Origin: Geoalkalibacter subterraneus
GTDB lineage: Bacteria; Desulfobacterota; Desulfuromonadia; Desulfuromonadales; Geoalkalibacteraceae
NCBI RefSeq assembly: GCF_000827125.1
Contig: NZ_CP010311.1
Span: forward strand, 1,116,001-1,180,000
Length of the DNA stretch: 64,000 nt
Direction: 5' to 3'
A program made the position numbers and the translations under genes. Below are positions 26,041 through 35,049 of this stretch, piece by piece (positions within the stretch are counted from its first letter, which is position 1; the number at the start of each line of letters is the position of its first letter). The notes below the pieces were generated by a model that was given only the letters and a program-made list of their open reading frames with translations, made no database searches and was not told where the DNA came from.

Positions 26041-26389
26041 TATGCTGCGCCGGTTCGTCGAGCAGTGTCCCGGAGCGGTCGGGGCCGTTCTGATGGGTTA
26101 TGACGGTATCGCCGTCGATCAGTATTATCTGCCGGTGGAGAGGGTTGATCTGGGAATGGTGGCTGTGGAATACGCCAACGTTCTCAAGGAGATCAGAAAT
26201 GCCGCGGAAATTCTGAAGACCGGAGAGCTGCGGGAAGTTTCCATCGTCTCTAAATCCTACCAGGTTCTGATTCGCACCCTGGGGGATGAATATTTTATCG
26301 GGTTGACCCTCAAACGTGAAGGCAATGCCGGCAAGGGGCGCTACCTGCTGCTGCGCGACGCACCTGAAATCCAGGCCGCCCTGGCTTGA
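26030..26389 (+). CDS. Roadblock/LC7-domain protein
   Basis: This 119-residue protein has the Roadblock/LC7 fold: [21 protein letters not shown] (about residues 15-35) and the [18 protein letters not shown] strand pair. Proteins of this family, such as MglB, regulate small Ras-like GTPases and cell polarity. AAAGGAG precedes the ATG at 26030. No MglA-type GTPase is encoded in the window, so its partner is elsewhere or is the TPR protein with which it overlaps. Placement in an aro operon is probably by co-transcription only. Confidence 0.82.
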   Translation: MFTDMLRRFVEQCPGAVGAVLMGYDGIAVDQYYLPVERVDLGMVAVEYANVLKEIRNAAEILKTGELREVSIVSKSYQVLIRTLGDEYFIGLTLKREGNAGKGRYLLLRDAPEIQAALA

Positions 26390-26405
26390 AAAGAGATGGA
26401 ATCCA

Positions 26406-26840
26406 ATGAAAATTCTTGTCGTCAATGGGCCTAATCTCAATCTCCTCGGCACTCGGGAGCCTGAAATCTACGGGACGAAAACTCTCGATGATGTGATGGA
26501 GAGTCTCCAGAAAACCGGCCTTGACCTGGGGGCTGAAGTGCGCTGGTTTCAATCCAATCACGAAGGGGCCTTGATTGATCGCATTCAGGCTGCACGGGAT
26601 GATGGAACAGAGGGGCTGATTCTCAACCCCGGCGGCCTGACGCACACAAGCGTCTCTTTGCGTGACTGCATCTCTGGCGTCAGCCTGCCGACGATCGAGG
26701 TCCACCTTTCGAATATCCATGCCCGCGAAACCTTTCGCCATCATTCTTTCATTGCTCCGGTCGCTGCGGGTCAGATCGTGGGACTCGGAGCACTGGGTTA
26801 TGAACTGGCACTGCGTGCATTGATCCAGGGCGTACGTTAA
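26406..26840 (+). CDS. aroQ: 3-dehydroquinate dehydratase, type II
   Basis: This class II dehydroquinase dehydrates 3-dehydroquinate to 3-dehydroshikimate. The 144-residue protein has the N-terminal [19 protein letters not shown] with the catalytic Tyr, the flexible-lid Arg, the [14 protein letters not shown] motif and [17 protein letters not shown]. The ATG at 26406 matches the family start. With aroK and aroB it completes a local set of three shikimate-pathway genes. Confidence 0.95.
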   Translation: MKILVVNGPNLNLLGTREPEIYGTKTLDDVMESLQKTGLDLGAEVRWFQSNHEGALIDRIQAARDDGTEGLILNPGGLTHTSVSLRDCISGVSLPTIEVHLSNIHARETFRHHSFIAPVAAGQIVGLGALGYELALRALIQGVR

Positions 26841-26864
26841 TTCTTTGCCGGACAAGGCCGTTTC

Positions 26865-27944
26865 ATGATAGAAAACAGAATCCTTTCTCTTCGGCAGATA
26901 CTGCGTGATGAGGGGGTTGACGCTCTTTTGTTGTGGAGTCTGCCCAACATCCGCTATGTCACCGGTTTTACCGGTAGCGACGCGGTGGTTGTGGTGACTG
27001 CGAAGAGTGTTTTTTTTCTGACGGATTCGCGCTATGTTTCCCAGGCTCAACAGCAGGTCAGGGTCGATGAAATCCGCGAGTACAAGGTTAAAACCGACGG
27101 CGTCGGTTCTCTGATAGCAGAGATTGGCTGTCCCCGGGTAGGCTTCGAGGGCGAAGCTGTTTCCGTCGCAATTTTTAACAAGTTACGCAGCCAGAGCGCT
27201 GACAACCTGGCATGGGTTCCTCTGGATGAGCGCTTTTCCCGTCTGCGCGGGATCAAGTCTTTATCTGAGCTTGAGTTTCTTGAAAACGCGGCAGGGCTTC
27301 ACCAGGAGGCGCTGGAGGAGATTCTGCCCCGAATCCGTCCGGGTGTCACCGAGCGTGATGTTGCCTTTGCGCTGGAAATCGCCCTGCGCCGCCGTGGAGG
27401 CGAGGATCGGGCGTTCGATTTCATTGTCGCGTCCGGCCCTCGAGGGGCGTTGCCCCATGGCGTTGCGAGCGACAAACAGCTGGCGTCCGGGGAGCTGGTG
27501 ACGATCGATTTCGGTACACGTATCGGTGGTTACTACTCGGATGAAACAGTGACCCTTGCTCTTGGCGAGGTCGACCCGAAGCTGCGTCGGATATACGATT
27601 GCGTACTCGAGGCTCATGATCGCGCCATTGAAGCCATTCGGCCCGGTGCTGAACTCAAGGTTATTGACGCCGTTGCACGCGAGTATATCGCCGAGTGCGG
27701 TTACGGCGACTATTTCGGGCATGGTCTTGGCCACGGGGTCGGTTTGCAGGTGCACGAATTTCCCACTCTGTCGCCGCGATCGCGCGACCGTGTCGAAGAG
27801 GGAATGGTTTTTACCGTAGAACCCGGTATTTATGTGCCGGATCTGGGTGGGGTCCGAATCGAGGACATGGTGACGGCGACGGCAGGCGGTTCACGGCGGC
27901 TGACGCGCATCTCCAAAGAATTTCGGACTCTGCCTTTCGACTGA
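26865..27944 (+). CDS. Xaa-Pro aminopeptidase/dipeptidase (M24B)
   Basis: This cytoplasmic metallopeptidase of the creatinase/prolidase fold removes residues N-terminal to proline. It has an N-terminal creatinase domain (about residues 1-130) and a C-terminal pita-bread domain with the metal ligands in TIDFGTRIGGYYSDETVT, GHGLGHGVGLQVHE, FTVEPGIYVPDLGGVRIED. The length of 359 fits the PepQ/YqhT type. It lies 24 bp after aroQ and 41 bp before accB, the conserved order in this group, although the efp gene that often lies between is absent. Confidence 0.92.
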   Translation: MIENRILSLRQILRDEGVDALLLWSLPNIRYVTGFTGSDAVVVVTAKSVFFLTDSRYVSQAQQQVRVDEIREYKVKTDGVGSLIAEIGCPRVGFEGEAVSVAIFNKLRSQSADNLAWVPLDERFSRLRGIKSLSELEFLENAAGLHQEALEEILPRIRPGVTERDVAFALEIALRRRGGEDRAFDFIVASGPRGALPHGVASDKQLASGELVTIDFGTRIGGYYSDETVTLALGEVDPKLRRIYDCVLEAHDRAIEAIRPGAELKVIDAVAREYIAECGYGDYFGHGLGHGVGLQVHEFPTLSPRSRDRVEEGMVFTVEPGIYVPDLGGVRIEDMVTATAGGSRRLTRISKEFRTLPFD

Positions 27945-27985
27945 CCGCTTTTGCGGAATCTATTTTTTTCAAGGAGGACGTGTGG

Positions 27986-28465
27986 ATGGAAATTAAAGAT
28001 CTTAAAGCTTTGATCAAGATGATCACCGATACCGACATTACCGAGTTCGAAATGGAGAACGAGGAAGAGAAAATACTGATCAAACGCGGCAAGGAGCAGG
28101 AAGTGATTCATGTTTCAAGTCCCGCCGCGCCTCAATATATGCAACCCGCTCCACAGGCACCTGCGGCACCCGCTTCGGCTGCCGCTCCTGTTCCTGAAGA
28201 GGCCGCCTCTGCGGCTAAGGACGCATACGAAGCGATCACCTCTCCGATTGTCGGGACCTTTTATCGCGCACCTGCGCCGGATGCCGATCCTTATGTCGAA
28301 GTCGGATCCATTGTTGAGAAAGGGCAGGTGCTCTGCATTGTTGAAGCGATGAAGCTGATGAATGAGATCGAGGCCGAGTTCAAGTGCAAGGTGATCGAAA
28401 TCGCCAAGCAGAACGCCGAGCCGGTTGAATTCGGAGATGTCCTGTTCCGGGTGGAGCGACTGTAG
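27986..28465 (+). CDS. accB: Acetyl-CoA carboxylase biotin carboxyl carrier protein
   Basis: This is the carrier subunit of acetyl-CoA carboxylase in fatty-acid synthesis. The 159-residue protein has an N-terminal helix region, an Ala/Pro-rich linker (about residues 45-75) and the biotinyl domain with EAMKLMNEI, where the Lys receives biotin. AAGGAGG at 27971-27977 sets the start. accC follows about 60 bp later, the usual pair. Confidence 0.95.
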   Translation: MEIKDLKALIKMITDTDITEFEMENEEEKILIKRGKEQEVIHVSSPAAPQYMQPAPQAPAAPASAAAPVPEEAASAAKDAYEAITSPIVGTFYRAPAPDADPYVEVGSIVEKGQVLCIVEAMKLMNEIEAEFKCKVIEIAKQNAEPVEFGDVLFRVERL

Positions 28466-28526
28466 GCCGTGAGCAGTCAGGTCTAACCTCCGTGTGTCAT
28501 TGATCACTGGTCAACGGGAGACTCCA

Positions 28527-29864
28527 ATGTTCAACAAAATACTGATCGCTAATCGCGGCGAAATCGCCATCCGTGTGATCCGGGCCTGCAAGGAACTCGG
28601 CATCAAAACAGTGGCCGTTCACAGCGATGTCGATAGCGAATCACTGCATGTTAAGTTGGCCGATGAGAGCATCTGCATCGGCTCTGCACCCAGTGCGCAT
28701 AGTTACCTCAATATCAAGGCCATTATCAGCGCGGCCGAAGTCACAGACTCCAGTGCCATTCATCCCGGCTACGGGTTTCTGTCTGAAAACGCCGAATTCG
28801 CAGAAATCTGCGGGAATTGCGGAATTACCTTTATCGGTCCGTCGCCTCAAAGCATGCGGCTGATGGGGGATAAGATCAGCGCCCGGCAGACGGTGACCAA
28901 AGCGGGCGTGCCGATTCTGCCCGGCACGACCGAAGGGGTGAAGTCGGCAGATGAAGCGAAGAAGATCGCCGCCGAGATCGGTTACCCGGTCATTATCAAG
29001 GCCACTGCCGGCGGTGGCGGACGCGGCATGAAGGTGGTTCATTCGCCGGCATCCCTGCCCAATGCTTTTGCCACGGCTCGCGCTGAAGCGCAATCCGGCT
29101 TCGGTAATCCGGACGTCTATATCGAGAAATTCTGCGAACGTCCGCGCCATGTTGAAATCCAGATCATGGCCGACAAGCACGGCAACGTGATTCATCTGGG
29201 CGAACGCGACTGCTCCATTCAGCGCCGCCACCAGAAACTGATCGAGGAAGCGCCCTGCCCGGTGCTGACCGCCGACTTGCGCAAGCGTATGGGCGATTGC
29301 GCTGTGGCGGCGGCCAAGGCGGTGGATTATTCCAGCGTCGGCACCATCGAGTTCCTGCTCGATCAGGACAAAAACTTCTACTTCATGGAAATGAACACCC
29401 GGGTACAGGTTGAACATCCCGTGACCGAGATGGTGACCGGGGTCGATATCATTCAGGAACAGATTCGCATTGCCGCCGGTCAGCCTCTGCGCTACAAGCA
29501 GTCGGACATCAAGATCAAGGGGCATGCGATCGAATGCCGCATCAACGCGGAAGATCCTGAAAAATTCACCCCCTGTCCCGGCAAGATCGACGGCTATCAT
29601 CCCCCCGGGGGGCTTGGAGTGCGGGTGGACAGCGGCGTGTACGACCAGTATAAAGTGCTGCCCCATTATGATTCGATGATCGGCAAGCTCATCGTTCATG
29701 CCGATACGCGCGAAGAGGCCATTCGCCGCATGTCCCGCGCACTCGATGAGTACATCATCGACGGGATCAAGACCACGATCCCCTTCCATCAGAAGATCAT
29801 GAAGAGTCGTGAGTTTATCGAGGGTGATGTCGATACGGGATTCCTCGAACGCGTGATCCTGTAA
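28527..29864 (+). CDS. accC: Acetyl-CoA carboxylase biotin carboxylase subunit
   Basis: It carboxylates the biotin on AccB with ATP and bicarbonate. The 445-residue protein has the biotin-carboxylase N domain ([20 protein letters not shown]), the ATP-grasp glycine loop [12 protein letters not shown], the [18 protein letters not shown] segment and the catalytic [15 protein letters not shown]. Its length is standard. An intrinsic terminator 20 bp after the stop ends the aroK-accC run. Confidence 0.96.
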   Translation: MFNKILIANRGEIAIRVIRACKELGIKTVAVHSDVDSESLHVKLADESICIGSAPSAHSYLNIKAIISAAEVTDSSAIHPGYGFLSENAEFAEICGNCGITFIGPSPQSMRLMGDKISARQTVTKAGVPILPGTTEGVKSADEAKKIAAEIGYPVIIKATAGGGGRGMKVVHSPASLPNAFATARAEAQSGFGNPDVYIEKFCERPRHVEIQIMADKHGNVIHLGERDCSIQRRHQKLIEEAPCPVLTADLRKRMGDCAVAAAKAVDYSSVGTIEFLLDQDKNFYFMEMNTRVQVEHPVTEMVTGVDIIQEQIRIAAGQPLRYKQSDIKIKGHAIECRINAEDPEKFTPCPGKIDGYHPPGGLGVRVDSGVYDQYKVLPHYDSMIGKLIVHADTREEAIRRMSRALDEYIIDGIKTTIPFHQKIMKSREFIEGDVDTGFLERVIL

Positions 29865-29883
29865 CATTCGCAGAACAATTAAG

Positions 29884-29907
29884 GGCCGGCACTGCCGGCC
29901 TTTTTTT
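29884..29907 (+). terminator. Intrinsic terminator after accC
   Basis: The GGCCGGC-ACT-GCCGGCC hairpin is followed by seven T residues. Confidence 0.9.
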
Positions 29908-29924
29908 ATCGACGAGGTTCGCTT

Positions 29925-30740
29925 TTGCAATCATGGCGGCTGATTCGCAATGAACCCATGAGCGGCGCATTGAATATGGCCGTTGATGAGGTGCTGCTTG
30001 ATGAGGTGGCACAGGCGCGCAGTGCACCGGTTGTGAGGCTCTACCGCTGGCAGCCTGCGGCGGTCAGCCTGGGCTATGCTCAAAGGGGTGAAGGGCAGGT
30101 GAGTTTCGAGGCCTGTCGTCGGCACGGCATCGATGTGGTCAGGCGCCTGACCGGCGGACGTGCCGTCCTGCATCAACGGGAAATCACTTATGCGGTGATC
30201 GCGCGAGAGGATACGCCTCCATTCTCTTCCTCGATTCTCGATAATTATCGTTTGATTGCTGATGCTCTTCTTGCTGCTTATAGGAGCCTTGAGGTCCAAT
30301 GTACCCTTGAACCCAGGCGTCGACGGACCGAATATGTGCGTGAGGCGTCCAATGTCTGTTTCGCGGCCCCATCAAGCTACGAAATTGTTCGCAGCGGGCG
30401 CAAATTGACCGGAAGTGCCCAGAAGAGGCAAGGTGGCGCTTTTCTGCAGCATGGTTCGCTGCCCCTGGAGATGGACCTGGATTTGCTGTGGGAGGTTCTT
30501 TCCCCTGCGGAGCAGGACCCAGACTCGGGAGAAAAGGGGCGCAGGGTTCTGGAAGAAAGTGTGGACTGGATCAATCGTCTGCGCAGCGAGCCTGTCAGCG
30601 ACACACAGGTTGAAAAGGCACTCATCCATTCATTTGTCGATTGCCTTCCCATTCGGCTGAAGGAAGATTGCCTGCGGGAGCATGAATGGGCGCGTGCCGG
30701 CAATCTCGCTTCAACAAAATACGCAAAGAGCTGGGAATGA
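29925..30740 (+). CDS. Lipoate-protein ligase A / octanoyltransferase family protein
   Basis: This 271-residue member of the BPL/LplA/LipB fold would attach lipoate or octanoate to carrier proteins such as GcvH or E2. Visible motifs are NMAVDEVLL, VRRLTGGRAVLHQREITY (the RRxxGGGAVxH-like loop), a Cys in EASNVCFAAPSSYEI and GRKLTGSAQKRQGGAFLQHGS with the catalytic Lys. The Cys is in the position used by LipM-type octanoyltransferases, so LipM is as likely as LplA. The start is a TTG at 29925 preceded by ACGAGG. It lies just after the accC terminator and before a decayed efflux-channel gene. Confidence 0.82.
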   Translation: MQSWRLIRNEPMSGALNMAVDEVLLDEVAQARSAPVVRLYRWQPAAVSLGYAQRGEGQVSFEACRRHGIDVVRRLTGGRAVLHQREITYAVIAREDTPPFSSSILDNYRLIADALLAAYRSLEVQCTLEPRRRRTEYVREASNVCFAAPSSYEIVRSGRKLTGSAQKRQGGAFLQHGSLPLEMDLDLLWEVLSPAEQDPDSGEKGRRVLEESVDWINRLRSEPVSDTQVEKALIHSFVDCLPIRLKEDCLREHEWARAGNLASTKYAKSWE

Positions 30741-30779
30741 AAAATACTTTGAAAAAGCCCTGTCGCCCGCGCTATCATT

Positions 30780-31424
30780 TTGCGGTTGAACTCTCAACCT
30801 TTCTCTGGTGAACGCGATCTGTTTGATGCCCGCAGAGCTTATGATGACGCCCTCGATCAGATTGCGCTTCTGGTCCGTTATGACCAGCCAGTTGCCCCGG
30901 AGGATCCCGAATTGGAACGAAAACCTGTTTATTTCAGTGAAGAGCCGGGCTTTGCCGCTGCTGTGCGGCAAAGCCCGGAAATTATGCAGCAGCTGCGGCG
31001 CATCGAACGGCTCGATATCGAGGGGGAGGTGGCGCGCAACCAGGTTCTGCCCCGTGTGGACCTGGCCGCCGAATATTCTCATCGAGGGTTTGATGAACGC
31101 TACGCCGATACGGTCGGTGATCTGGCCGATGACGATCTGGCCAACTGGCAGGTCGGGGTTGAGTTGTCCTGCCCGGTTGCCAATCGCGCGGCCCGTAATG
31201 AATTGACGCGGGTCCGTCTGCTTAGAAGGCAGCAAAGCGTGCGGCTCAACCAACTCAAGGAAGAGGTTCGCACCGAAATCCGCGCCGCGCTGGCCGACTA
31301 CAACAATGCTGTGACCGATTATCTGCGGGTCAGCGGTCTTTTGCTTGAGCAGGCGGGGGTGCGTTTTATTGCCCAGGTTCGCAAGGATGAGGATGGCCCG
31401 CTGCTGGGAATGGAGACACCATGA
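30780..31424 (+). pseudogene. TolC-family outer-membrane efflux channel fragment
   Basis: About 214 residues resemble the C-terminal half of an outer-membrane efflux protein: ARRAYDDALDQIALLVRYD, SPEIMQQLRRIERLDIEGEVARNQVLPRVDLAAEY, then VGVELSCPVANRAARNE and the helical LKEEVRTEIRAALADYNNAVTDY. The signal peptide and first repeat are missing, and the tail seems cut too (full members have 420-480 residues). No inner-membrane pump or adaptor gene is nearby. The stop overlaps the mqnA start by 4 bp. It is best read as a remnant left by a deletion; a newly shortened functional protein is less likely. Confidence 0.65.
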
Positions 31425-32242
31425 CCCTCAACGTCGGGCACATCGCCTATCTCAACTGCGTTCCTTTCTTTCATTACCTGCGTGAGGTCGGTTTCGACGG
31501 AAACATCGTGCAGGGCGTCCCGTCCCAGCTCAATGCCATGCTGGCTGAAGGAAAGCTCGATCTCAGCCCTTCGTCCTCCTTTGAATACGGACTGCACTGG
31601 CAGAAGTATGTGCTGCTTCCCGATCTGTCCATCAGCTCCAAAGGCCCCGTCCAGAGCGTTCTGCTGTTCTCCCCATGCTCCCTGGAAGAATTCGAGGGCT
31701 GTCAGGTCGCTCTAACCGGAGAGTCGGCCACCTCCGTCAACCTGCTCAAAATTCTTCTCAAGGAGTTCGTCGGTCTGCGCGAAGTCGATTTCCAGGTGCC
31801 GCAAAAGCCGGTCGAAGAATGCATCCAACAGAGACAACCGGCCCTTCTCATTGGCGACCGCGCCCTGAAGATGAGCAAACGCTGCCCACCGGGGTGTCGG
31901 ATTTATGACCTGGGTGAACTCTGGTATCAGTACACAGGCAAGCCTTTTGTCTTCGCGCTGTGGATCGTGCGGCGCGAAGCGGTGGAAAACAAGCGCCGGG
32001 AGTTGAATCTTTTAAAAGAAAAATTGAAGAGATCCCTTGAAAAATCCCTGAAAGACAAAAAGCCTCTGGCGATGGCTGTCTCCGACAACTTAAGTTTGAC
32101 CGTCTCTGAAATAACCGAATACTGGACAATCATGGATTACAGGCTCGAAAAAGACCATATCGAAGGGCTCGAGCTTTATTTTGATTTGTGCCATTTGCAT
32201 GGGCTTTTGCCGGATAAGCCTCAGATTGATTTTTTCTGCTGA
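31421..32242 (+). CDS. mqnA: Chorismate dehydratase (menaquinone synthesis, futalosine route)
   Basis: MqnA removes water from chorismate to give 3-enolpyruvylbenzoate, the first step of the futalosine menaquinone pathway. The 273-residue protein has the family opening GHIAYLNCVPFFHYL, the DLSPSSSFEYG segment and LALTGESATSVNLLK-like region (GCQVALTGESATSVNLLKILL), with GKPFVFALWIVRR later. The pathway is usual in Desulfuromonadales, which rely on menaquinone for anaerobic respiration. Chorismate comes from the aro genes of this window. It overlaps the stop of the efflux fragment. Confidence 0.88.
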   Translation: MTLNVGHIAYLNCVPFFHYLREVGFDGNIVQGVPSQLNAMLAEGKLDLSPSSSFEYGLHWQKYVLLPDLSISSKGPVQSVLLFSPCSLEEFEGCQVALTGESATSVNLLKILLKEFVGLREVDFQVPQKPVEECIQQRQPALLIGDRALKMSKRCPPGCRIYDLGELWYQYTGKPFVFALWIVRREAVENKRRELNLLKEKLKRSLEKSLKDKKPLAMAVSDNLSLTVSEITEYWTIMDYRLEKDHIEGLELYFDLCHLHGLLPDKPQIDFFC

Positions 32243-32273
32243 CTACAACAGGAGCAAAAAATCTCAAACTCCT

Positions 32274-32717
32274 TCATTTTGAAAATCTTTTTCTGTAATC
32301 CTCCAGAATCTGCGCATGGTCAAAACACAACGGTGCGGGCAGGTCATCAAGGGAAAACAGCCTGGCCCTCGCCGCATCGTCTCCTCCATAGGGCGTGCCC
32401 TGCGCATCGGCAATAAAGACGAAAGAGATGTTGTGCTGGCGCGGGTCGCGCTGCGGGTCGGAATAGGCGCGAAACTGTCGGAGATTCTCGACCTTCAATC
32501 CAGTTTCCTCCAGCGCCTCGCGTTCAGCAGCGGTCTCGAGACTCTCACCGTAATCGACGAAACCGCCCGGCAGCGCCCACCCTCGCGGTTCATTGGCACG
32601 TTCTATGAGAACAATCTGGTCGTCGATGCGGATAATGATGTCCACGGTCGGAAAGGGGTTGCGAAAAGTCTTAACCGCTGCACCACAATTCGGGCATGTC
32701 AAAATTTCACCGGCCAT
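32274..32717 (-). CDS. Nudix hydrolase with N-terminal zinc ribbon
   Basis: This 147-residue protein has the complete Nudix box [24 protein letters not shown] written here as GX5EX7REUXEEXGU (about residues 51-73) and an N-terminal CPNCG half zinc ribbon. It should hydrolyse a nucleoside diphosphate linked to another group; ADP-ribose or NADH-type substrates are common in similar proteins. It is convergent to mqnA. The promoter region is shared with the divergent tRNA gene. Confidence 0.88.
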   Translation of the reverse strand: MAGEILTCPNCGAAVKTFRNPFPTVDIIIRIDDQIVLIERANEPRGWALPGGFVDYGESLETAAEREALEETGLKVENLRQFRAYSDPQRDPRQHNISFVFIADAQGTPYGGDDAARARLFSLDDLPAPLCFDHAQILEDYRKRFSK

Positions 32718-32747
32718 GCTCTATTCTCCTCATTGTCAGGTTTTTTG

Positions 32748-32777
32748 TTGACAGTATAAAACCAATCTGGTTCAAAT
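32748..32777 (+). promoter_or_regulatory. Candidate promoter of the tRNA-Leu gene
   Basis: TTGACA (32748-32753) and TCAAAT (32772-32777) with an 18-base spacer lie 14 bases before the mature tRNA. The -35 is perfect and the -10 weak. Confidence 0.4.
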
Positions 32778-32790
32778 AACACCCTGTTGG

Positions 32791-32877
32791 GCCCGGGTGG
32801 TGGAATTGGTAGACACAAGGGACTTAAAATCCCTTTCTATTATTAGAGTGCGGGTTCGAGTCCCGCCCCGGGCACCA
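32791..32877 (+). tRNA. tRNA-Leu, anticodon TAA
   Basis: The 87-base gene has acceptor arms GCCCGGG (32791-32797) and CCCGGGC (32867-32873) and encoded CCA (32875-32877). It also has the D-arm TGGTGGAATTGGTAGAC, the anticodon stem-loop AGGGA-CTTAAAA-TCCCT with anticodon TAA, a long variable arm typical of Leu, and GGTTCGAGTCC in the T-arm. A terminator follows at 32884. Confidence 0.95.
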
Positions 32878-32883
32878 CCGAAT

Positions 32884-32926
32884 AAAGCAGAATCGGACAC
32901 TTAGCTGGTTCTGCTTTTTCTTTTTT
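32884..32926 (+). terminator. Intrinsic terminator after tRNA-Leu
   Basis: The AAAGCAGAA and TTCTGCTTT arms (9 bp) are followed by a T-rich tract (TTCTTTTTT). Confidence 0.75.
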
Positions 32927-32940
32927 AGTTTGAAGTAGAA

Positions 32941-33618
32941 ACCCACACCCTGTGGGTGTGGTGATGTGGACTGGCTACGCCGGTCCCGAATGGGTATGGC
33001 TGAAAGCCGCTCACTGTTATTCTTTCTTTCGAGTTGTGCCGCAACATCGAAAAGAAAGGAGAAAACAGTGAGCAGCCGATTTCGTAAGTTATCACACTCG
33101 ATATGGCACTGCCAGTATCACATCGTTTGGGTCCCAAAGTACCGGTTTCGGATTTTGCAGGGAAAAGTGAAAGAGGCCGTTGAATCAGGTATTCATGCGA
33201 TATGTGGCTATTCCGGTTGTGAAGTCGTGGAGTTGAATGTTCAGCCCGATCATGTCCATCTGGTTGTGATGATCCCGCCCAAGGTGTCGATCTCGAACTT
33301 TCTGGGGCGGTTAAAAGGGCAGACGTCGATGAAACTGTTTCAGCAGTTTCGGCATTTGCGGAAGAAACCCTATTGGGGCAACCACTTTTGGGCCAAGGGC
33401 TATTGCGTTGATACCGTCGGCATGGATGCGGACATGATACGCAAGTATGTCCGCTATCAGGACAAGCAAGAGCGGCAAATGGAGCAACTTCAGTTGGGAG
33501 ATTGAGGACAGGACCGCGGCACAACTCCAGCCCGCCCCCTTGGGGGCAGGGCCAGCCCCCCTATGGGGGGCGAACTACAAAGCCACGTCCTGTGGGCGTG
33601 GATTCTTTACTTATTCAA
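32941..33618 (+). mobile_element. IS200/IS605-family insertion sequence
   Basis: The element has a single HUH transposase gene flanked by subterminal hairpins, as IS200-type elements do. The left hairpin CCACACCC-TGT-GGGTGTGG starts near 32943. The right hairpin CCACGTCC...GGGCGTGG (33583-33601) is followed by ATTCTTTACTTATTCAA, a typical IS200/IS605 right end. The outer limits are approximate because this family makes no terminal repeats or target duplications. It lies 15 bases after the tRNA-Leu terminator. Confidence 0.85.
33068..33505 (+). CDS. tnpA: IS200/IS605 TnpA transposase (HUH, Y1)
   Basis: This 145-residue single-stranded DNA transposase has the family opening SIWHCQYHIVWVPKYR, the HUH motif in PDHVHLVVMI and a Tyr-containing helix near the end (MIRKYVRYQDKQE). 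It forms a dimer that cuts and joins at the element hairpins. The GTG at 33068 is preceded by AAAGGAG. No TnpB gene accompanies it, so this is the IS200 arrangement. The length is full, so the element may be active. Confidence 0.92.
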   Translation: MSSRFRKLSHSIWHCQYHIVWVPKYRFRILQGKVKEAVESGIHAICGYSGCEVVELNVQPDHVHLVVMIPPKVSISNFLGRLKGQTSMKLFQQFRHLRKKPYWGNHFWAKGYCVDTVGMDADMIRKYVRYQDKQERQMEQLQLGD

Positions 33619-33692
33619 TTTTAACCACAAACCCCGAAAAGCGCCGCGATTGTACCCCGTAGTGTCCCAAAATTCCCCCCCATTATTTCTTG

Positions 33693-33996
33693 TTACTTTC
33701 TATTAGCACCCCACTGCGGCCCAAAATTCAGATACTTACAGACATGACACATGGTCAACGAAATCTGACTGAAGAACAGGTTGGCGGCCAACCCGACTGT
33801 GGTGATATGCATCAGGATAATCATGCCGGGGATGTAGGTCCCGATCGAGACCCAGAGCAGATATGAAAGGCGAACCTGTACGGGAAAGGCGTCAAACCGG
33901 AAGCGGAACAACCCGAGGAATAAGAGAGCGTGGAAAGTTGAGAGAAAAACCACCCAAGGATAGAAAGAGCGGTCGAAGAGACCACCGAGGAGGAGG
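33693..33996 (-). pseudogene. Fragment of a hydrophobic membrane protein
   Basis: An open frame of about 100 codons, preceded directly by a stop, encodes hydrophobic sequence with FDRSFYPWVVFLSTFHALLF and YIPGMIILMHITTVGLAANLF. It has no ribosome binding site at its upstream edge and the family is not recognised. It abuts a truncated P-type ATPase in the opposite direction, so I read it as a remnant. Confidence 0.35.
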
Positions 33997-34028
33997 AGTC
34001 AGGTGAGCAGCCAGGGCGGAGCATAAAA

Positions 34029-34829
34029 TTGCTTGAGCCGGAAAAGTTCACCGTTCTTCCCGGCAAAGGCGTCGATGCCGTAGTCGGGGGCAAAGAAGTC
34101 ACCATAGGGAATCGCTCCATTCTGAACGACCATGGCATCTCTCTGGATTCCTCTTTTATCAACCTTGTCGATCAACAGAACGAGGCCGGCCGCAGCGTGG
34201 TGCTGATGGCGATGAACAAAAAGGTGGTCGGGGCCCTGGCTCTGGCCGACAGGTTGCGGCCCGACTCCCGGGAAATTGTGGCACGTCTGGCAGGGTTCGG
34301 GAAAAAGATCTCCCTGTTGACCGGCGACTCGCAGGCGATCGCAGGGAAGATATCTCGGCAGGTCGGCATCGATGACTACTGCGCCAACCTTCTGCCCGAA
34401 GGCAAGATGAAGGCGGTTGAAGAGTATGAGAGACCAGGCCAGAGGGTCTGCATGGTGGGGGACGGCATCAACGATGCGCCTGCTCTGAAGGCGGCAAGCA
34501 TCGGTATCGCCATGGCAGGAATCGGCAGCGACATCGCAGCCGATTCCGCCGACATTATCCTGGTCAAGGATGACCTCTCCAAGCTGCCTTACATCACGGC
34601 GCTGGCCACGGCGGTTTCGCAAAAAATAAAACAGAATATCGTCCTGTCGCTCAGCATGAATTTCGGTGCCATTGCCCTTGCCGCCGTCGGCATTCTCGGG
34701 CCGGTCAGCGGTGCGCTGATGCACAATGTCAGTTCCGTGCTGGTCGTGCTGAATGCCGCCTTGCTGTTGAAAGGCGTTAAAGAAGTCAAGAACACGAAAG
34801 AAACCCGCCTCGCGCCGTGTGCGACCTAA
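34029..34829 (+). pseudogene. C-terminal remnant of a heavy-metal P1B-type ATPase
   Basis: The 266 codons match the second half of a metal-transporting P-type ATPase: the P-domain part with SLLTGDSQAIAGKISRQVGI and [23 protein letters not shown], then the last two transmembrane segments. Everything before is missing: metal-binding domain, actuator TGE, ion-binding CPC-type motif and the phosphorylation site DKTGT. It therefore cannot pump. The remaining ending with ALLLKGVKEVK is normal. A complete copper-type P-ATPase lies 2 kb downstream. Confidence 0.8.
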
Positions 34830-34853
34830 GAAAACATAATCCAGGAGTCGAAA

Positions 34854-34895
34854 ATGAAGGATATCCCGCAATGGGTGCAGAATATCCTTCAATGA
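34854..34895 (+). other. Possible 13-codon peptide ORF with a good ribosome binding site
   Basis: AGGAG (34843-34847) precedes ATG AAG GAT ATC..., encoding MKDIPQWVQNILQ and a stop. It may be the first codons of a truncated gene rather than a functional peptide. Confidence 0.25.
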
Positions 34896-34898
34896 AAA

Positions 34899-34939
34899 CT
34901 GTAAGGAACCAAGATATGTTTCTTGGCCATACCTTACAG
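34899..34939. other. Hairpin upstream of the cytochrome gene
   Basis: The arms CTGTAAGG and CCTTACAG enclose a second pair, CCAAG and CTTGG. It may end transcription from the ATPase remnant or form the leader of the cytochrome gene. There is no U-tract. Confidence 0.4.
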
Positions 34940-35049
34940 AATCGCTTTGATTTCTGGTTGTGAGCGATTAAACTCTTTTTCAGGCCAATTGGCATATATT
35001 GTGTTTGTTGATCTGGTAGATCGGCTTTGCAGGAGAAGAGTTTTCTTTT

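Noticed and set aside
32966-33067. Longer IS200 transposase starting at 32966
   Set aside because: The extension runs through the left-end hairpin region and lacks similarity to TnpA; the GTG at 33068 has AAAGGAG and the family N-terminus.
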